DNA of 64,000 bases. It comes from Sclerurus mexicanus (lineage: Eukaryota; Chordata; Aves; Passeriformes; Furnariidae). The position numbers and the translations under genes are program-made. Position 1 is the stretch's first letter, and each line of letters begins with the position of its first letter. Positions 38,301-51,600 of the stretch are shown piece after piece. The notes below the pieces were generated by a model. It made no database searches. It saw only the letters and a program-made list of their open reading frames with translations, and was not told where the DNA came from. The DNA lies in assembly GCA_013396755.1 (NCBI GenBank), contig VWZF01003613.1, forward strand, positions 658,548 through 722,547, given 5' to 3'.

Positions 38301-39449
38301 ATACTTCCCTACCTCGTATATGAGACAATGTCATGATTCCTGTGCAGGTCAGGATGTATAATGCAGTGCCTTTTACATTTTGCAGGGTTTGTTGTCGTGG
38401 CTTGGAGGAAAAGCCTATCTTGTTTTGTTGGATGTATAAGAGCTGTTTTGTTTAGATGGTAGATAATAGAAAAAAATAGACAGTGGATTATTTTATTTTT
38501 GTCTTTTTAAGAATTAGTGTTCAGCTAGCTACTTGGGCCTACAACTGTGCCAGAAAGGAATGTTTTGAAAGCTATATTCATATGAGGTACAAATACAGCT
38601 ATCCAAATACATGCTTAAAACAGGAATATCCTATTGCGTTAGCAGATCTGTCCTAATTTGTACCTCAAAATACTTCAGTGATTGATGTGCTTTCCCCCAG
38701 ATGAACACTGAGTCACACCACTTACTGTAAGACTTTAACATGCTCATTTTTACTTATGGCATTTTTAGAATTAGGTTTTATTTAAACCTGGAAGGAGCAT
38801 ATATACTGGAATTGCTGAGTTTTACTCATAGCAGAATGAAAAGCATATTTGTGCACGTTTGCACTTTTCAAATTTTAAAGAATGTTTTTGCAAGTGATTT
38901 AAATTGACTTTGCTAAACATTTTTGGTGGGAAAATTGCTTTAAGCTCTGATGTACTGTAGGTATAACATCAAACAACTTCTTTGAATCCAATTTATAGCT
39001 TTGATGTTTAAAGTTTTAGTCCAGAGCATAATGCAGATGTAAAACTGAAATGCTTAAACTTTTTAATCAAACTTTCCACACTACAGTAATATACTGAGCT
39101 TATTAGCTTGAAAGAAAAAAAAAATTACCACTTTTAAAGGCCACTGAATTATTTTGTCGTAAGTATTCAGAGATTTTGATGACTTCTTTGCTGCTTGTGG
39201 ATATTTTTTCAGTAAAAGCATACTGAATGCTATACTTGAATGATACATGAGTTTTGATACCTTCTCTCAAGTACGTGAATGATAAATAAAAGAAAATTCA
39301 TAGCAAAAACTCAGGTTTTGGGATACCGAAGCTCCCATCTTAGCTATACAAATATTATTGTCATCACTGTCTCATTCTTCAAGTTTACGTTTCAATTACT
39401 TTATGTTTTTGTATTAGATCAATAAAGTTGCTAGATAACTAATAGATGG

Positions 39450-39650
39450 GGTAACACAGTACAGGCAGTCCAGGAGATGCCTGGAATACCTTGATGAAAA
39501 CTGCCTCCTCCAGGTCATAGAGGAGTCAATAGGGAGTCAGGCTGTGCTGTACCTTGTACTCATCAAGAAAGGAGGGGCTCCTTGGGGAAGTGAAGATCAA
39601 ATGCAGCCTTGGCTGCAGTGACCATTAGATGTTGAACTTCTCCTTCCTCT
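39450..39650 (+). mobile_element. CR1 retrotransposon, short internal fragment
   Basis: About 200 bp match the CR1 ORF2 endonuclease region in sense orientation: 'cagtccaggagatgcctgga', then 'catagaggagtcaa', 'taccttgtactcatcaagaa' and 'gcagccttggctgcagtgac'. The same segment recurs in the longer copy near 58.8-59.0 kb. Neither the 5' end nor the CR1 3' terminus is present, so this is a remnant left by later deletion or erosion. Confidence 0.82.
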
Positions 39651-42600
39651 GGAAATTCTCATGTTTCCTTTCTGAGCTTTCTTTCCTCATGACACCTTAT
39701 TTAGGAAACTTTCCATCTCAGTGGTACTTTTTTTAGCTCTGGATGCATTTTCAGTATCTCTAGTGCCTTATTAACTCCTCTACCTCTTTTTTTTCTGTCC
39801 TTTTGGTTCCCTCTTTTATCTCTTAATACAAATCACAAGTTCAGATGTTTTTCGCCCAAAACCAAATGTCTAATTGTTATGAAATTAGAAAATTTTATGC
39901 ATTTGGAATCCCATTCTTGATGATGAAAATTTGACCAGTTTTTCTAAAAAAATAGCTGAGACTGGTAGCTAATGAACTAAAACCAGCTACTCAGGTCTGT
40001 ATTATCTGTGTCTAATGGTAGTCCACTGTAGTTCCTACACATCTTTTGGATTGAAATTGGCATTTCATTTGGTTCTTCATTTCTCATCTTGAGTAAGTGC
40101 TATTAGTTTTTTGTCTCTTTGATATTCCCTACATACACTAACCAAGTTTCTCAGCATCTTTTGTTACAGGATAAATCAAACAAGGTTACTTAAGCCTTCT
40201 GCAATAATTTTTCAGTTTCAAACAATAGTGTTGTGGGCTTTTTTTCACTGGACTTTGTTATATTCATGATTTAATTTGTAAAACGTGTCAAAAAAACTGT
40301 GTATACAACTTTTATGTTAGTTTTGGTTGGGGCATATACAGAACTGGAGCGTTTTCCTTCTATTACTCAGTTCTATCCCTTTTATACCTTGAAAAATGGC
40401 ATGCACTTCATTTGCTAACACATCATCTTCGAAGCTTGCATTGTTTGTTAAGTCCTCAGACAAGCCTTTTTATAGTTGCTGCAGGATTCACTCGTTGCTA
40501 TGTTTCCTGAGAATTGTGTCTCATTTTGCAGCTGTGGCCTGTTTGAGCTAAATGAAAAGAAATTTAGTTTGAATGGGACTATCAGCCTAGATTTATCTGT
40601 AGGGCTGATGCACACATCAGTTGTATTAATTCTGCCAATCACATGCTCTTCTTGTCACCGGTTATTTTTTTACTGCATATCATAGATAAAACTACTGAAT
40701 AGAGTTGGGTTTAAAAAGTAATTAGAGGAATCCCTTTTTAAATGCTGTTTTCCAATTATACATTTCTTTAAAATCTGACAGTTCATCAGCTTGTGATAAA
40801 TTTAAAATATATTTTCTTTATATTCTGTGGTGTTATTTTTAAACAGTATGCTGTGCATCCATATGTTTAATGAGTCTTACGTGAGTCTAGATCAATCTTG
40901 TTATCTTTTACACAACCTTGTAGTTCTATTAAAATGACTTTTTAAAAACAAACTACTTTTCTAAAACAAAGCCTAATCTCCATTTGTTTGGAAAATGTTA
41001 TGTATCAGATATTTTAATTAATCTTCAGAAGCTGTTCTATTACTTTGCATGGAAGTGATGTCAGGAAGTCATTCTGGATCCATTTTTTATTATTGATATG
41101 TGACTGTTTTTCTGTTTTTGTGATATATCCATAGAGTTTAAAAGGGAATAGTGATTGTCATATGTTTTGTGTTCTTTTATATTATGGTTAAACAGTAAAA
41201 TGAATTTGTAAAAGGGTTTATAGGTATTTTTGTTTCTTAGTTTGGGAACAGAACAGTAAGAAAAACGTCAAAAGGCATTTTGTTGGTTAGGAAAAACTGA
41301 CGTGGCACTGTGCTGGGCATAGAAATCCCTTAATAGATATATGTAAAATGTCATTTCTTAAGACAAAGTAATGCATGCTTAATATTTAACTGAGGGAAAA
41401 TAATATGGCTTCTAATAGTGTTTTCTGAATTGTTACGTTTTTTCAGTACCTCTAGATTTTTAAATATATTCTAAATGGAGGACTGAGATCACAGTATTTT
41501 CAAGGTTCATTGGAAGCAGAGTAAAACTAATAAAACTACTTAACTAAATGGTTGCCTAGTAACAAATGCATTCTGTGCAGAGTGAGTTGCAAATAACATC
41601 CTATACAGGATCTTCAAAAACGTGTTAGTAATTGCATTTTTACTGTGTACTTTTGGTTTTGCAATTTTACTGTGTTGTTTTTTATTTTTCTTCCTAAAAC
41701 TACAAAACTGTCACCTATGTGGACTGATTGACAACTTCTAAACTCTTTCATTACTAGTAAACAATATAGCAATAAACAAGTAAACATTGATGAAATATTC
41801 TAACAACTTCCTGATTAGTAATTTTGAAACACCTTTAATTCTTTTATTTTTTTTTAATGTTCTAAGCATTACTTGGTTCTCTTTCCATTTCTCCTTCTCC
41901 TTTGTTTTGGATAATGTAAATAACATAAGTCCTGTGAGTGAATGAGAGAAAAAGCCAGTCTGTGGATAGGATAGTACCCAACCAGTAACTAATGTGAATC
42001 CCCACATATAGTACTTTATTTTTACTACTGTTGAATAGGAGGCTAAGGAACCTGTGTTAAAAATTCATCTTCTTGCACATCTGGACTAATAACTAAAGAA
42101 ACGCTTGTGTCAAATTTTCTGAGTATCTTTTCTTTAGTGTACATCTAAAGGGTATTCAGACTGACTGTAGAGGGTGTGCTGAAGTGATTCTGGGCCTTCT
42201 GAATATCAGATTAATTTCTAACCAGCAGACAATTCTTCAAAGATTAAAATGTGTAAACTTGTCTGCTTCACTTAATTCTGTGCTCAAGTTGAACAATCAC
42301 GGATATGCTTTCCAGCTTGATTGTAATTCATTCTGTGAATGTGATATTTTAATACATGGAAATGGGAAGGCTGCCAAGATCACAAAGTTCAGGGAGAACC
42401 TTAGAAGTCAGATAAAAGAGTATCTCTGTGCACACTCCGTATGCTCTCAAGTGGTAGCTGTAATGTAACGAGATGATATGCAAATCTTAAAAGCTATTAG
42501 GAAGAAAATGATCCTGCTGTGATCAATTTACAATCCAGAGAGGCACTTCCCATACCTGATCCCTTATCATTTGTAGTGTAAATGCAGCTGATGCTTGAGT

Positions 42601-43865
42601 GTGGAAATTGGTACTGGAGAGCTCTCTTCTGTTTATTTTTTCTGTATACATGGAATTTCATGGTGTGGTAATCGTGTTCTGTGAACGTGTCTGGTGAACA
42701 TGCTGTCAATTCTCCACATGCCATCATGAATGCTTCTAAATTATATATACTAATTAGGTATGTCAAGTAAATATAGTTATGGCAATTTTATTTCTTACTT
42801 CCAGTGTAACATCAAATCAATAAAACATAGTAAGGCTTTTAAAGAACATGATGTGCAGATACTGTGTCATTTCATTTTTTTGAAGAAAGCCTTGTAAGTT
42901 TCAAATGGTGCTTATATTTGTACTGGGACAATTTAACACATATGAAGAATAAAATGGTAGAGATTGTGTTCCAGTAGTGAAGAAAATGCACTTAAGCTGC
43001 ATACCACTAGCCAGTGATAAGGAATGTAAACAAAAAGCTTTGTCATCCAAAATGTCTTTTCAGTAATTTTTACTGCAATTTCAGGGAAACACTATAGGTT
43101 CATAGTCTCTTGTATACGAAGGCATAATCTCTCATTGAAACTTCTAGGACCAAATAATAGATTTATCCAGTACTTGAAAAATATTAATTTTTGAATGGAC
43201 TGCATTTACAAAGAGCATCTGCACACTTTCAGTTCTTAGTGTTCTTTAGAAGCATCTGAGAGCAAAACATGTTAATGCTTGCTCTTCAAGGGAAAGTCAG
43301 AAAAGTAGCTGTAAAATGTATGCAGAGAACTGTGTTATAAAAATGTTTTAGAATTCTAAAAACCATTATGAAAATAAAGTTTCTGTAGTGCTTGAATGGA
43401 TGAATAATAGATAAATAGTTGAAACTGAATTATAATCACAGAGAGAATACAAAAATAAATTTTGTGGTATGATTGCATACTCATATAGTTTTGGTTTTTT
43501 AGTTTTTAAGGTTAGCACAGTTTTAGTCACTGCTGTTTGTATAGTGCCATGTATAATTAAAAGAATAAAAGCCCCTCAGTCTGTTTATGCATGTGATGAC
43601 GTGCAGACACATAGGCGTTTAGTTTACAGTTTGAATTCAATCTGAGCATAAAATTGTTATGATAATTTTATCTTTTAGGGTAAATGTACCTCTTTTTGCT
43701 TCTTGATTATTTTATATATATATAAATTATTTGTATTTTTTGTTTCTAGGCAAATATAAAATTAGATGGTGAAAAAAATAAAGGTTTTTTTGTTTGGATG
43801 GCCTTGAAAGAAGTTAAAGAAATTGATGGAAAGATTTAGAGTCTTAGTTTTTAAGACAATTAGTG

Positions 43866-44383
43866 GGATAGTACCTCGAGTACTGTGTCAAGTTCTGGGC
43901 CCCTCAGTTTAGAAGCAATGTTGTGGTGCTGGAGCTTGTCCAAAGAAGGGCAGCAAGGCTGGTGAAGGGTCTGGAGCACAAGTCCTGTGAGGAACAGCTG
44001 AGGGAGGTGGAATTGTTTAGCCTGGAGAACAGGGGGCCTAGAGATGACCTCATTGCTCTCTACAACTACCTGAAAGGAGGTTGTAGCCAGGTGGGTGTTG
44101 GTCTCTCCTCCCAGGCAACCAGCAACAGAACCAGAAGGCACAGTCTTAAGGTGTGCCAGGGTAAGTTTAGGTTAGACATTAGGAAGGCGTTTTACACAGA
44201 AAGAGTGATTGATCATTGGAATGGGCTCCCCGGGGAGGTGGTGGATCACCATTCCTGGAGGTGTTTAAGAAAAGACTGAATGTGGCACTTAGATGGTCTA
44301 GTCGTCAGGATGGTGTTGGGTCGTAGGTTGGACTTGATGATCTCAGAGGTCTTTTCCAACGTAATTGATTCTGTGATTCTGAG
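43866..44383 (+). mobile_element. CR1 retrotransposon, 3' end fragment with open C-terminal frame
   Basis: This 5'-truncated copy begins at 'cctcgagtactgtgtcaagt' and ends at the canonical 3' terminal 'ttctgtgattctga'. A frame at 43923-44279 stays open for 118 codons and reads as the C-terminal part of the CR1 ORF2 protein: QRRAARLVKGLEHKS, ELFSLENRGPRDDLIALYNY, KFRLDIRKAFY and HWNGLPGEVV. It has fewer disruptions than the other copies, so it is probably younger. There is no RT core and no autonomous activity. It is sense to ASCC3. Confidence 0.94.
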
Positions 44384-45509
44384 TTTAAGGTAATGGTTTC
44401 TTTTGGAATTTATTATTTTGGTGTGCTTGTTATTCTTCAGGTCTGTGTTATGGTATGGTGCATTTTATCTTCCATGAAAATGTTCTACATTTCCTTTTTA
44501 ATTGTCCTTTTTGAAAACTTTTAATTTGTCTGTTTTAATGACATTTCTTTCACTTTAACTTGAAACACCTAAGTAATTCAAAAGCGGTATTCTAAGTGAA
44601 ACCTCATATTGTTTTGAATAGGACTTTGAATAGATAGAATTTCCCAGCCTTACTCATCTTGAAACATTCACACATTTAAGACTAGTTGAGAAGCTGGCTT
44701 CAGTTACACTGTCTAAAAGGCCTTTGGAAGAAAATTACTGTGAACTTTGGTTCTAAATAATTATGCTAGTAAGAAAGTTGCGAGCCAGTCTACACAACTT
44801 TTGATATTGAAGAAGGAAATGGGAAAATTCTTGAGTATTTTCCTCATTCAAGTCTTTTGTCTGATTTCATTCTTTTTGAAAATTACCTGGAAATACATAT
44901 AATATGTAGGCTTTTATATGGAACAGAGGGTTTAGTTATAAAGCACCATTTCTGTCCCTTATCAAAGGGGAAGGCATGTAAACCAAACACTTGAGGAATT
45001 AAAAAAAAAAAAAGTGGGAGAAGGAGAAAAGAAACATCTGTTACAGACAACTTGAATAGTTTGTCTAAGAGAGTTGTGAAAGCAAAAATCCAAAAAGGAG
45101 GAGTGACATGAAGTACTTTCCTTCTTTTCAGAACTGTGGTGTGATTTGGACTAAGCAAGAAAAGATACCAAATTATGTATTGCAGTTTTGACTATAAATT
45201 GGACTACTTCTTAACAAAGCCAGTTTTCTGCTATTGTTCCTCCCTGTCAGTTAGTGACTGCTAACCTTTTGGAGGGCAAAAGTACAATGAAATAGAAAGA
45301 TGAATAAGCAAGATTTGATGAAATTGCAGAATTCTCTGGTTTCTTCAATACAGGGTAATCACTAACTCATATCTATTGTTCACCTTTTGTAGAGAGTATT
45401 AATTGGTTCTTTCACATCACTGTTTTATGAGGAATGTTTTAAAACCCTGCGCTTGATTGCTTGGCTTGCAACACTTGGATAATTTGCAGGTTTTCTGTTT
45501 TTTTAATAG

Positions 45510-45686
45510 GTTGAATCTACACAAAGCATGATTAGGATTTTGGGTCTTTCAGCTACATTACCCAATTATCTTGATGTTGCTACATTTCTACATGTCAATC
45601 CCTACATAGGACTATTCTACTTTGATGGCCGTTTCCGACCTGTACCTCTGGGGCAAACCTTTATAGGAATTAAGACGACCAATAAG
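45510..45686 (+). CDS. ASCC3: ASCC3 internal exon D (motif III and RecA1-RecA2 linker)
   Basis: This exon encodes 59 residues starting VESTQSMIRILGLSATLPNY and ending GIKTTNK. Motif III, SAT, is at 45549-45557; in this superfamily it couples ATP hydrolysis to unwinding. The segment LFYFDGRFRPVPL, closing RecA domain 1 and leading toward RecA2, is typical of Ski2/Brr2-like helicases. The acceptor is …ttttaatag|GTT and the donor AAG|gtaagg from 45687 is close to consensus; phase is 0 at both ends. The open frame continues 150 bases past the donor, which is intronic and lacks family similarity. Compared with recalled human ASCC3 there are only scattered conservative differences. Confidence 0.96.
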
Positions 45687-48620
45687 GTAAGGAATTGTGA
45701 ATGCCGAAGGAAGGATCACTGTTTGTTTTGCTCATGCTTCTTGTATGTATGTGTAGGGCATACTGGTTTATTATGCTACAGGGGTTTCACGAAGCGGATT
45801 TTCTTTTGTATAAAGATATACATAATTGAAAGGTGCTCTTAGCATCTTATTTCCTCTGTTTGCAGTACTTATAAGTAGGCCTAGTTGCAGTTGGATACAT
45901 TGCCTCTGGTTCACTACTAAATTCTGCTTGATGAAGAAGAAATGAACATCCTCGACTGCAGAGTCACTGTAGCAGCTGTCTCTCTCATTTTAGTTTTCCA
46001 TTTTGCTAGAAACAGTGGTGCTTCCTGTTTGGCTATAAGGATGCATGGAAAATGTTATAAGAAAAATACTAATTTTTTTAATCTGTATATATATAATAAC
46101 ATGATGTGCATTAATAATAGTTGATTATAAGTTACTGATGAAAACCTGAGTGTGCTAAGCCATTAGTTATCATATGGACATATCTGATAGAAACCATATT
46201 TAAAACCGTGTTTTAAAATCATATTTTAAACCATGTCTCTAAATAAGATTCTTTACTCTTAGTGCTCTAGCTCATTTTGGGAAGCATTAAGAAAATGGTC
46301 AGCTATAATATTCTTATTAAAAATCATAAGTACAGTGCCACTTGACATGTAAATTATAGTTCTTTAAATACAGGGATTTATACAAACTAGCTGATAATTA
46401 AAGCTTTTATAGCTTAACATTTAGAAAATCTTGTTCACCTATGATTTAAATTAATAGAAATCAAATAATTTTCAATCAAAAGTTAATTCCATAGCTTAAT
46501 CAATCGTAGGATATTTTTTGGTTTTTGTAAAAATGGCCACTGCTTTTCTTACTAGACTATTTAAGTAGTCAATCTATCTGCAGTGCAGGAAAGGAGCTTA
46601 TTTTACAACTGTAGGGAGATGTTTCAAATGTATATGCACAAGAATAATTTACCATATGGTGCTTACCATGATTTGCATATTTTAACCTTCATTAGTTGTT
46701 TTAAGTACTTTCACTGTTATTTGCTGTAGCTTTTTATTAATCTTTCACTGCTGCTTGATTTCAATATTTAGTTTATTTCCACTGTATAGTAGAAAAAAAG
46801 AAAAGACTCAGTTTCTTCATGCTTCCTTTAGAATGCATTTATGATCTAAAAATCAAAGATATATATAAGGAGATGAGAAAATATTAGGAGGTAGTAGTTA
46901 TTCTGAAATGTGAATACCTGGTGGACTGTCTTGGTAATACCACAGCCAGGAGTTCTTCTTTTGCTTTGCAGAAGATTGTCATTATAAATTTATATTCAGG
47001 ATAATAATACTAATACTAAAGTTGCCAAATTATTGCCAATATCATTATGCTTCTGGTCCGTGTGAGAGGAGAATGATGTAAGAAACCACGAGATCAAAAG
47101 CGGTTATTGCAGGACATCAGCAAGTGCAGTCAGGGCTCTTTCTATATCCACATTAATGAGTTGCAAAGTGATAGAAGGTTGTTAGTTACTTTAGGGAGAT
47201 GCTTTTCAGTTTTCTGAAATCCTGCATCCAATAAAACTCCCCAAAAATTTGAAGCTGATTAGCAATTTACAGAATCACGTGCACACTGTAGGCAAGTTTT
47301 CAAAGGCAAAGACAGCCTGATGTATTCATTATGCATAGAAGTTAGCTGGGAAAGCTCTTAAAGCTCTCTATGTTGAAATTCTTAGAGCATATGGGACCAA
47401 GACTAAAGTTTGGCTTCTTCAGCTGAGGTCTGTTAATGTCAGATATTTTTCTTTACTGTCAGTTGCTTTTCTGTATGGATGTTTATATTTTTTCGGGTAT
47501 AAATGCAAAGAATATGTAAAGTTATGTTTGTATATATGTGTATGTGGATATATATGTCCGTGTGTATTTATGTACTGCTCATATATTTTTCTCCTTAATG
47601 ATTTTCACTTGCTATTTGAAAGCCCTCATTTTCAGAATAATTAGACTGGCTGCTTGTCGCTTGCACACATGTCCATATTTTTTCATCTTTTTATTACTAT
47701 ACTTGTAAAATTTCAAATATGAATGTTCTCTTCTTTCCTCTAAAGCTGTTTTAAAGCTGTGATTTTCAACTTTCAGCTATTCTAGATAACTCCAAGTACT
47801 AAATTTCCATTTTCAAATTTTTTCATGCCTTGCTCTTGTAACAATTTTCTTTGTGCCAAAACAATGCGGTTATAAGACACAAATGCACAAATGAAGAATG
47901 CAGTGGTTGCTCTGATTTTGAACTTCATTTATTTATGTATTTTTGCCGCAACCTTGATATAGAGGTGCTTTCAAGTAGACACATGCTATTTATATTGCAA
48001 TGCATTAAAGAAACAGGAAAAAAAAGTGTTTAGAGTAGGTTGAAGAATACTTTTTATTTCAGCCAGAATCTTCCTTAAACATTTTATTTATCCATAACTG
48101 TAAACTCTCTACCCACTGTTCTGTGACAGAATTTGTGTTCTCTATGGCCAAAAAAACTGACTACCAGTAATTTCCTGGAGATAAATATGTATATATCCGC
48201 AGTGTAGAAAACTATTTTCATATACCAGATAGAAGGCCTTAATGCTAAACAAGACATATTAAATGGATATTTCCTTGATATCCTGTAGAAGTAAGATTTC
48301 TTAATACAAAACAGATAGATAAGGAACCGGGTTACCTCTCTTTGGTCATTAAAAAACACCAGTAAAGTCACATAATAAATTTTCAATTTACTGTCCTTAC
48401 TCATATTTTAGCTACTTATTTTCATGTTCTGTTTCTGAATTTAAGACTAACAAAATTTATTTAGGAAATTATTTATTTAGGAATCAGAATCAATATATCA
48501 CAAATTTAATTGCATGATCAAACTTATCTTTTGTGCATCACTGTAAATTCCTTGATATGTAGTAGAAAATACGTAAAGATAGAGATTATTTTAATATGGA
48601 CTCTGATGTTTGTTTTTCAG
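45687..48620 (+). other. ASCC3: ASCC3 intron between exons D and E (2,934 bp, complete)
   Basis: The donor is AAG|gtaagg and the acceptor is …gtttttcag at 48620. The sequence is AT-rich, with a TA/TG-rich tract at about 47528-47570 and no recognised transposon or gene. Confidence 0.93.
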
Positions 48621-48692
48621 GTGCAGCAGCTGAATCATATGGATGAAGTATGTTATGAAAATGTGCTGAAGCAAATAATGGCTGGACACCAG
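48621..48692 (+). CDS. ASCC3: ASCC3 internal exon E (start of RecA2)
   Basis: This 72-bp exon encodes 24 residues, VQQLNHMDEVCYENVLKQIM then AGHQ, continuing exon D (…TTNK|VQQLNHMDEV). In the family this helix precedes the first strand of RecA2, where motif IV follows (human continues VMVFVHARN). The acceptor is tttttcag and the donor is CAG|gtattt from 48693, a weaker match to consensus; phase is 0 at both ends. The exon is far too short to be noticed as an open frame on its own. It was recognised by similarity to vertebrate ASCC3. The next coding segment was searched for in the remaining 15 kb and not seen. Confidence 0.95.
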
Positions 48693-51600
48693 GTATTTAT
48701 TTTTTGGTTTAGTTTCCATTCAGAGCATATATAAAGAAGTTGGTTTGATCATCACAGTGATCCATTAAGAATTTTTTTTTTTTTATGATATGTCACTTCA
48801 GAGGTAATCTCTAACCTTGAGGACACTTCATAGAAACAACATGCAAGAAAATCTGACTAAATAGTGTTAGCTTCTAACAGAGGTCAAAATTGCTGGTACT
48901 TTATATATCCTTAAAGTAAATAATCTATATATATATGTCACTTTTCAAAAAAAAAATTACAAGATCTTACACTAAGCTACATTTAAAATACAGAACTTAT
49001 TTTTCTTCGCCTTTCTCATGTCTTTCAAATCTTAGTGTCTCCTGTTAGAGGTGAGAGATGAGAATTATGCAGTGTTCAAGACATAGTATGTAAGGGCTCA
49101 GCATCAGTAATTTGAAATGTCCTGGGTTTTGTGTTTTGTGTTCTTTTTAAGAGAAAGAATCCTTCATTTTGTTTTACAATAGAGGTTTCTGCAGTGAATT
49201 TTCAAGTCTGATGTTTCCCTCCGCTAAGATTGTGGGCTTAACTCATTTGCCTGAGTAGTTTATCATTGTGTTATTATTGTTCTCCAGAATCACTCCTACC
49301 TAATGTCTTGGTTTTGTTAGAACTTTGCACATAAACAGGTATGGCACCTGTTCAGAGCATCAACAAATGCTAGTGCACTTGAAGAGGCTTTTCACTGAAT
49401 AACCTATATATATAAAAGACAGAAACTCTGTCCCATACAATCACACTAAGAATTGCACATTTTTCACTTTGTATAAAAAATTCATTGTGTTTTTTGAAAG
49501 ATAAACAGTTGGTTTATGACTTGGGGGGGAGGGGGAAATACTTCAGCAACAGCTTCTTCCTCCTTCCCCCCTGCCCTGCTTTAACACCATTCTTCCACTT
49601 CTCTTGTTGTAATCAGATACTGTTGTTACATTCAGAAAACTTTTATGAGAGGACATATGGAAATGCTGTTATTTTTCTGAGTGAAGACTGTTAATGAAAT
49701 TTGTTAGCAGTACGAAGAAAATTTTGTTTTGTCCCTGTTGTCAATTACACAACTACATTACCAAGTTCCTAACACTGAAATACATTTAGTTTCTTATCTT
49801 TCATTTCTTCTTATGATTTTGTGTATTTTCACTTGCTGTAGTGCAAGTAGCAGATTCTTTACATTAGTACTGTCCAAGTAATTTATCTTGGATTCCCAGC
49901 AGAAAGTCATATGCTGTTGCAGCATGTTTGTTGCACCTCTTCCCCTCTCTTTTCTTCACACTGAGGAAAAAATTGACTGCAAACATGGATAACATTATTT
50001 GACAAAATTCAAGTACACTGACTTATTTAATTCTATCTTTAGTTCTTGTACTGGCAGATGAATGCATTAGTGTTTTGTTTTAAGTTACAGCTGTAAGAGA
50101 TCAAGTGAAGAATTGTAGTCTAGTAAATGTTACAGTTTCAGCAGCAAACACTGTTGCAGATTTCAGTTTCTGAAAATTGCACAGGCAAAGCAGAAGTTGC
50201 TATATAAACGTTGATTTGATTCAAATCATTGTAAATTTTTTTGGTTGAAAAAGTTTATTCTGCTATGTTGCAGATGCACATCTAAATACCAACCAATTAC
50301 GCTGGGCTGTTCCTCAGAGGGTTTAGTACATATTGGTCTTGATATTTATGAAACAAAAATTCATAACCTGAAATGAATGATATACTAATAGTGGTATACA
50401 GGCTTTGAAATTCAGAAGTATTTCAGCTCATTATCTAATACAGTAAATTATACTATGTAGTACTGTACCACAATAAAAATTAGGGTTTTCCTTTTAATGT
50501 GTGTGCTTTTACAAATGATCCATCATTAAACCAACTGCAGATGTTTAAAAAAGTGCAAAAAAAAAAAGTCTTGTAGGTATATTTACATTGAGATGCCTAC
50601 CCCATAGTGGAAAATTAGTATTATGAGTGAATATGATGAATATTACACTAGGAAAGTTTTGTGTCTTTTAACAATTTTTGAGAATACCCTTTGATCTTCT
50701 AAAGTTATTAGCTTATGATTTTCTAAGTTTCTAGCAGCCCATTACCTTGTGTCCATGCTCACCATAGGCTGTTACTGTCATGCTCTGTTAACTCTTTTAG
50801 CTTGTGTGATTCCCCCCCCCTCCACCCCAAAACTTAAGAAGACTTTCCACAGCTGTTATATATCTGTATGACTTTCAGGACATGGTTTAGATTTTGTATC
50901 TATTCAGGCAGAAATGCATGACAGAGAGCCAGAAACCTCTCTGTTCTGTTTTGTACTGAAGTGCAAGAAAGAAATACCAGAATCAGTGGAAAACACCTTC
51001 CTCTCCTCTGAAGTTACTTGAGTTAATGAAAACCTTCCTGTGGACGTCAAACTTTCACAATGTTATCTCTTTTAAGATTGTTGACCAGAGTCTTTGGAAT
51101 GTCATGATGAATTAAATTCAACATTGTTTGTTTATCTACTGCTGTTTTAACTCATTCTCAAAGAATTCTACCATGCCAGAACCAAATAACTTACTCTTAC
51201 AGAACTCATGCTGATGTGTCACTGTCATATTTTCGGTTACAGTGTGAGGCTTGATTGCAGCTATATGTTCATATGTTTTTATTAGATGTGCATGTGTTTT
51301 CATTTTTTAAGACTAAGGCTGGTAGGAGGTAGGTGCATTCTACAGGCATGTGTTTTGACAGATGGAGAGAAGGTTTTTATGTTGATTTTTCAACATTTAT
51401 CCTCTGCAAGACTTCAAGCTCTTCCCGGCTACTGGCAAATTAAGAGTTGGTGATTCAGTCTTTAATTTTTATCCATCTGCTCAAACTAATGAGATCTCTC
51501 ATTTGTAAGCTTCAGTTTGAGTTACCAAATGCAACTGAAACAATAACATTTGTCTTACAGCACAATTCTCCTCTTGTTTACCTTGGGGGAACTTGATATA

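Larger units (their letters stand above)
35355..45509 (+). other. ASCC3: ASCC3 intron between exons C and D (10,155 bp, complete)
   Basis: The intron runs from donor CAG|gtgaga to acceptor …tttttttaatag at 45509. The flanking coding sequence joins …TLRQ|VESTQSMIRI as expected for ASCC3. It contains two CR1 fragments in sense orientation (about 39.5 and 43.9 kb). The rest is AT-rich with no recognisable gene. Confidence 0.93.

Noticed and set aside
42184..42468. 94-codon open frame in intron C-D
   Set aside because: No similarity recognised and no exon signals consistent with ASCC3, whose flanking exons already join without a gap.
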